The notes below the pieces were generated by a model. It saw nothing but the letters and a program-made list of their open reading frames with translations, was not told where the DNA came from and ran no database searches. Both the position numbers and the translations under genes were made by a program. A stretch of 48,083 nt of DNA from Gammaproteobacteria bacterium (lineage in GTDB: Bacteria; Pseudomonadota; Gammaproteobacteria; Steroidobacterales; Steroidobacteraceae), in the NCBI GenBank assembly GCA_004297335.1, contig SCUD01000022.1, forward strand, positions 1 to 48,083, read 5' to 3'. Every line of letters begins with the position of its first letter. Position 1 is the stretch's first letter. This document shows positions 45,162-48,083 of this stretch, piece after piece.

Positions 45162-46531
45162 CCTTCGGCCTCACCTCCCTGGTGGCGTTCATCGTGGCCA
45201 TCGGCATCCTCGTGTCGGTGCACGAACTCGGTCACTTCCTGGTCGCGCGCCGGCTCGGCTTCAAGGTGCTCCGCTTTTCGATCGGCTTCGGCCGGCCGCT
45301 GTGGCGGCGTGCCGGCCGCCCGCCCGACCGCACCGAGTTCGTCATCGCAGCCATCCCGCTGGGCGGCTACGTCCGGATGCTCGACGAGCGCGAAGGTCCG
45401 GTGCCGCCCGCGGATGCCAGCCGTTCCTTCCAGAGCCGCCCGCCGCTGGCGCGTATCGCCGTGCTGCTCGCCGGTCCTGCCGCCAACCTGCTGTTTGCGG
45501 CCGCGGCCTACTGGCTGCTGTTCCTGGTCGGCGTGCCGGGACTCAAGCCCGTCGTCGGTCTGGTGGCGCCGGGTTCCTACGCGGCAACCGCCGGACTGCG
45601 CACTGAGGACGAATTGCTGCGCGTCGGCGAAACCGTCGCGACCACGCGGCAGTCAGCCATCCTTGCGATCCTGGACCAGGTCGTGGAATCGGGCGAAGTG
45701 TCGCTGCGGGTGCGTGGTGTCGATGGCGCGGACCGCGACCTGTGGCTGCGCGTGCCGGATGCCGGGCGGCGTGGGCTCACGGAGCCCGGCGAGCTGCTGC
45801 CTGGTCTCGGATTCTCGTTCTGGTTCCCGGCCCAGCCAGTCCTGGTCGCCGCGATCGAGCCCGGCAGTCCGGCCGGACGTGCCGGACTGGCCCCCGGCGA
45901 CGAGGTCGTGGCGATGGATGGCCGGCCGGTGGCGGAATTCCGGGAGTTCGTCAGCTATATCCAGGGCCGCGCCGGCAGCAGCGTCGAACTTGTGGTCGAG
46001 CGCGGCGGTGTGGGCCGCACGGTACTGGTCGAACCCGAGCCATACACCGAGGGCGGCCGGACCATCGGCCGCATCGGGCTCAGCGTGGCCGGGCGGATCG
46101 AGTTCCCGGATCACATGCTGGTCGAGGAGCGTCACGGGCCGTTTGCGGCACTGGGCCCGGCGCTGGCCGAGACCTGGCAGAAGAGCGCGATGACCGTGCG
46201 CTTCCTGTGGCGGATGGTCACCGGCGACGTATCACCACGCAATATCTCCGGGCCGATCAACATTGCCCAGTACGCGGGGCTGACGGCGAACGAGGGCTTC
46301 ATTTACTATCTCGGTTTCCTGGCGCTGGTATCGATCTCGCTCGCGATCCTGAACCTGCTGCCGGTACCGGTCCTCGACGGGGGGCAGGTGCTGTTCCAGC
46401 TGGTCGAGCTGGCCAGGGGGGGGCCGCTGTCGATGGAGGCCCAGGTCCTGGGACAGCGGCTGGGTATCGCGATGCTGGTCGCACTGATGGGATTCGCCTT
46501 CTACAACGACATCACGCGGCTCTTCGGCTGA
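45158..46531 (+). CDS. rseP: Site-2 protease RseP
   Basis: RseP is the intramembrane zinc metalloprotease that cleaves RseA to release the envelope-stress factor sigma E and also clears signal peptides. The 457-residue protein has the first-helix HELGHF motif (residues 22-27) and [13 protein letters not shown]. Two periplasmic PDZ domains (about 120-205 and 215-300, the second with [20 protein letters not shown]) and the membrane [20 protein letters not shown] with the third zinc ligand Asp (near residue 403) follow. The start is GTG, overlapping dxr. bamA follows after 23 bp. Confidence 0.96.
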   Translation: MTFGLTSLVAFIVAIGILVSVHELGHFLVARRLGFKVLRFSIGFGRPLWRRAGRPPDRTEFVIAAIPLGGYVRMLDEREGPVPPADASRSFQSRPPLARIAVLLAGPAANLLFAAAAYWLLFLVGVPGLKPVVGLVAPGSYAATAGLRTEDELLRVGETVATTRQSAILAILDQVVESGEVSLRVRGVDGADRDLWLRVPDAGRRGLTEPGELLPGLGFSFWFPAQPVLVAAIEPGSPAGRAGLAPGDEVVAMDGRPVAEFREFVSYIQGRAGSSVELVVERGGVGRTVLVEPEPYTEGGRTIGRIGLSVAGRIEFPDHMLVEERHGPFAALGPALAETWQKSAMTVRFLWRMVTGDVSPRNISGPINIAQYAGLTANEGFIYYLGFLALVSISLAILNLLPVPVLDGGQVLFQLVELARGGPLSMEAQVLGQRLGIAMLVALMGFAFYNDITRLFG

Positions 46532-46554
46532 GCGCGCAGAGGACACACCGGCCC

Positions 46555-48083
46555 ATGCTTCGACGGCTCATAGGCAGCATTCTCCTGGCGCAGGCTCCGC
46601 TCGCGCTGGCGCAGACGGCAAGCGGCGACTTCGTGGTCGGCGATATCCGGGTCGAAGGACTGCAGCGGATCTCCGAGGGCACGGTCTACAACTACCTGCC
46701 GGTCAACATCGGTGATCGCCTCGACGCCCGGCGCACCCAGGAGGCGATCCGCGCGCTGTTTGCGACCGGTTTCTTCCGTGACATCGAGCTGCGGCGCGAC
46801 GGTGGCACCCTGGTCGTCGTAGTGCTGGAGCGGCCGTCGATCGAGAGCTTCGAGCTCAATGGCAACAAGGACATCAAGACCGAGGACCTGCAGAAGTCAC
46901 TGCGCAACGTCGGCCTCGCCACCGGCAAGACCTTCGATCGCTCGGTGCTCGAGGAGGTGCGCGGCTACCTGACCGACCAGTACTACAGCCGCGGCAAGTA
47001 CGCGGTCACCGTCGATCCGCAGGTCGAGGAGGTGCCGGGCAACAAGGTGCGGATCAAGATCGAGATCGTCGAGGGCAAGCGCGCGCGGATCCGGCAGATC
47101 AACATCGTCGGCAATACGCAGTACTCGGACGAGGACCTGCTCGATGAACTCAAGCTGCGTACGCCGGGCTGGCTGTCCTGGTACAAGCAGGACGACCGTT
47201 ACTCGCGTGAGTCGTTGCAGGGCGATCTCGAGACGCTGCGCTCCTGGTACCAGGACCGCGGTTATGCGGATTTCGACATCGAGTCGACCCAGGTCGCGCT
47301 CGCACCCGGCAAGGACGACGTGTTCATCACGGTCAACCTGCGCGAGGGCGAGGTCTATACGGTCGGCGAGGTGCGCCTGGCCGGCACGCTGAAGGTGCCC
47401 GAGCAGGAGCTCAAGGGGCTGCTGCAGGTGAAGCCGGGACAGACCTGGTCGCGCAAGCTGATCACGCAGTCCGAGGAGCTGCTCAAGCTGCGGCTCGGTG
47501 TCGAGGGCTACGCCTTTGCCAAGATCGACCCGGTGCCGCAGGCCGGGACCGGCGACAAGGTGATCAACCTGACTTTCTTCGTCGAGCCGGGCAACCGCGC
47601 CTACGTGCGCCGGATCAATTTCGAAAACACCAGTGCCATCGACGACGAGGTGCTGCGGCGCGAACTGCGGCAGATGGAGGGCTCCTACCTGTCGAACGCC
47701 CTGCTCGACCGCTCGAAGGAGCGGCTGCAGCGGCTGCCGTACATCGAGAAAGTCGAGTTCGAGACGGTGCCGGTGCCGGGGACGCCGGACCTCGTGGACG
47801 TCGAGTTCGACATCACCGAGGGCCTGCCCGGGCAGTTCAGCGGCGGCATCGGCTATTCGGAATCGCAGTCGCTGATGCTGAACGGCAGCTTCGTGCACTC
47901 CAACTTCATGGGCTCGGGCGAGCGCCTGGCGGTGGAGCTGCTCTCGGGGCGGTACTCGAAGTCCTACAGCATCATGCACACCGATCCGTATCGGACCATC
48001 GACGGCCTGTCGCGCACCATCGGCGTGCAGGTCCGGGACGTCACGCAGTTCGTGTCGGCGGCTTCCGACTTCTCGACCAAGAC
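46555..48083 (+). CDS. bamA: Outer membrane protein assembly factor BamA (3'-truncated by the window edge)
   Basis: BamA is the core of the machinery that folds beta-barrels into the outer membrane. The frame from ATG 46555 stays open to the end of the window (509 residues visible). A signal peptide (LAQAPLALAQ, cleavage near residue 20) is followed by five POTRA repeats to about residue 420, starting FVVGDIRVEGLQRISEGTVY and including INIVGNTQYSDEDLLDELKL and VRRINFENTSAIDDEVLRRE. The first strands of the Omp85 barrel then begin with GQFSGGIGYSESQSLMLNGS and HSNFMGSGERLAVELLSGRY. The remaining barrel is beyond the window. Confidence 0.97.
   Translation, partial: MLRRLIGSILLAQAPLALAQTASGDFVVGDIRVEGLQRISEGTVYNYLPVNIGDRLDARRTQEAIRALFATGFFRDIELRRDGGTLVVVVLERPSIESFELNGNKDIKTEDLQKSLRNVGLATGKTFDRSVLEEVRGYLTDQYYSRGKYAVTVDPQVEEVPGNKVRIKIEIVEGKRARIRQINIVGNTQYSDEDLLDELKLRTPGWLSWYKQDDRYSRESLQGDLETLRSWYQDRGYADFDIESTQVALAPGKDDVFITVNLREGEVYTVGEVRLAGTLKVPEQELKGLLQVKPGQTWSRKLITQSEELLKLRLGVEGYAFAKIDPVPQAGTGDKVINLTFFVEPGNRAYVRRINFENTSAIDDEVLRRELRQMEGSYLSNALLDRSKERLQRLPYIEKVEFETVPVPGTPDLVDVEFDITEGLPGQFSGGIGYSESQSLMLNGSFVHSNFMGSGERLAVELLSGRYSKSYSIMHTDPYRTIDGLSRTIGVQVRDVTQFVSAASDFSTK

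Overview
The window is one contiguous piece of a high-GC bacterial chromosome, and all evidence points to a gammaproteobacterium. The right third carries the gammaproteobacterial order dapD-glnD-map / rpsB-tsf-pyrH-frr-uppS-cdsA-dxr-rseP-bamA. The frr-uppS-cdsA-dxr order is the one I associate with Pseudomonas and Xanthomonas relatives rather than Escherichia. High GC, GTP-dependent PEP carboxykinase, a B12-dependent ribonucleotide reductase and a fused CoA-transferase fit a Nevskiales/Steroidobacterales/Xanthomonadales-like lineage. That placement is an inference, not a proof.

Layout. 1-3.2 kb: end of a tandem CaiB/BaiF CoA-transferase, a decayed toxin-antitoxin locus (intact Phd/YefM-type antitoxin, broken PIN toxin) and tRNA-Asn. 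3.2-12.2 kb: a class I aminotransferase, uvrB, typA and a large PAS/GAF/GGDEF/EAL c-di-GMP protein. 12.2-13.4 kb: a c-di-GMP-I (GEMM-I) riboswitch leader followed by a secreted Ig-like/fibronectin protein. A hairpin after the aptamer covers that gene's ribosome binding site, so c-di-GMP enzyme, sensor and surface output lie side by side. 13.4-19.3 kb: nrdJ with a host-attachment-family gene, an AAA/DUF4143 ATPase behind a perfect 17-bp palindrome, dusA, a catalytically eroded REP-type transposase relative and an adenylate cyclase-FHA protein. 19.3-23.9 kb: pckG, a YoaA-type Fe-S helicase and tsaB.

23.8-34.4 kb is a phosphate block: phoB-phoR, pstS, a putative porin, phoU, dsbB, then (after dapE on the other strand) pstC-pstA-pstB. 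Pho-box-like 11-bp-period repeats, each about 10 bp upstream of a -10-like hexamer, precede both pstS and pstC. This suggests two PhoB-driven transcripts. Between the convergent pstB and dapD lie two ~94-nt hairpins on opposite strands. They share the same 13-nt loop and the same tandem mismatch but have unrelated, internally complementary stems. They are the most unusual structure in the window.

34.7-48.1 kb is the translation and envelope cluster: dapD-glnD and map on the minus strand; then rpsB (with a leader pseudoknot and an unusual basic C-terminal tail), tsf, a terminator whose T-tract overlaps a TATAAT hexamer, and pyrH through bamA, which runs off the right edge. dxr contains a 70-bp AT-rich, rare-codon patch. 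I see no CRISPR array, integrase or complete insertion sequence.
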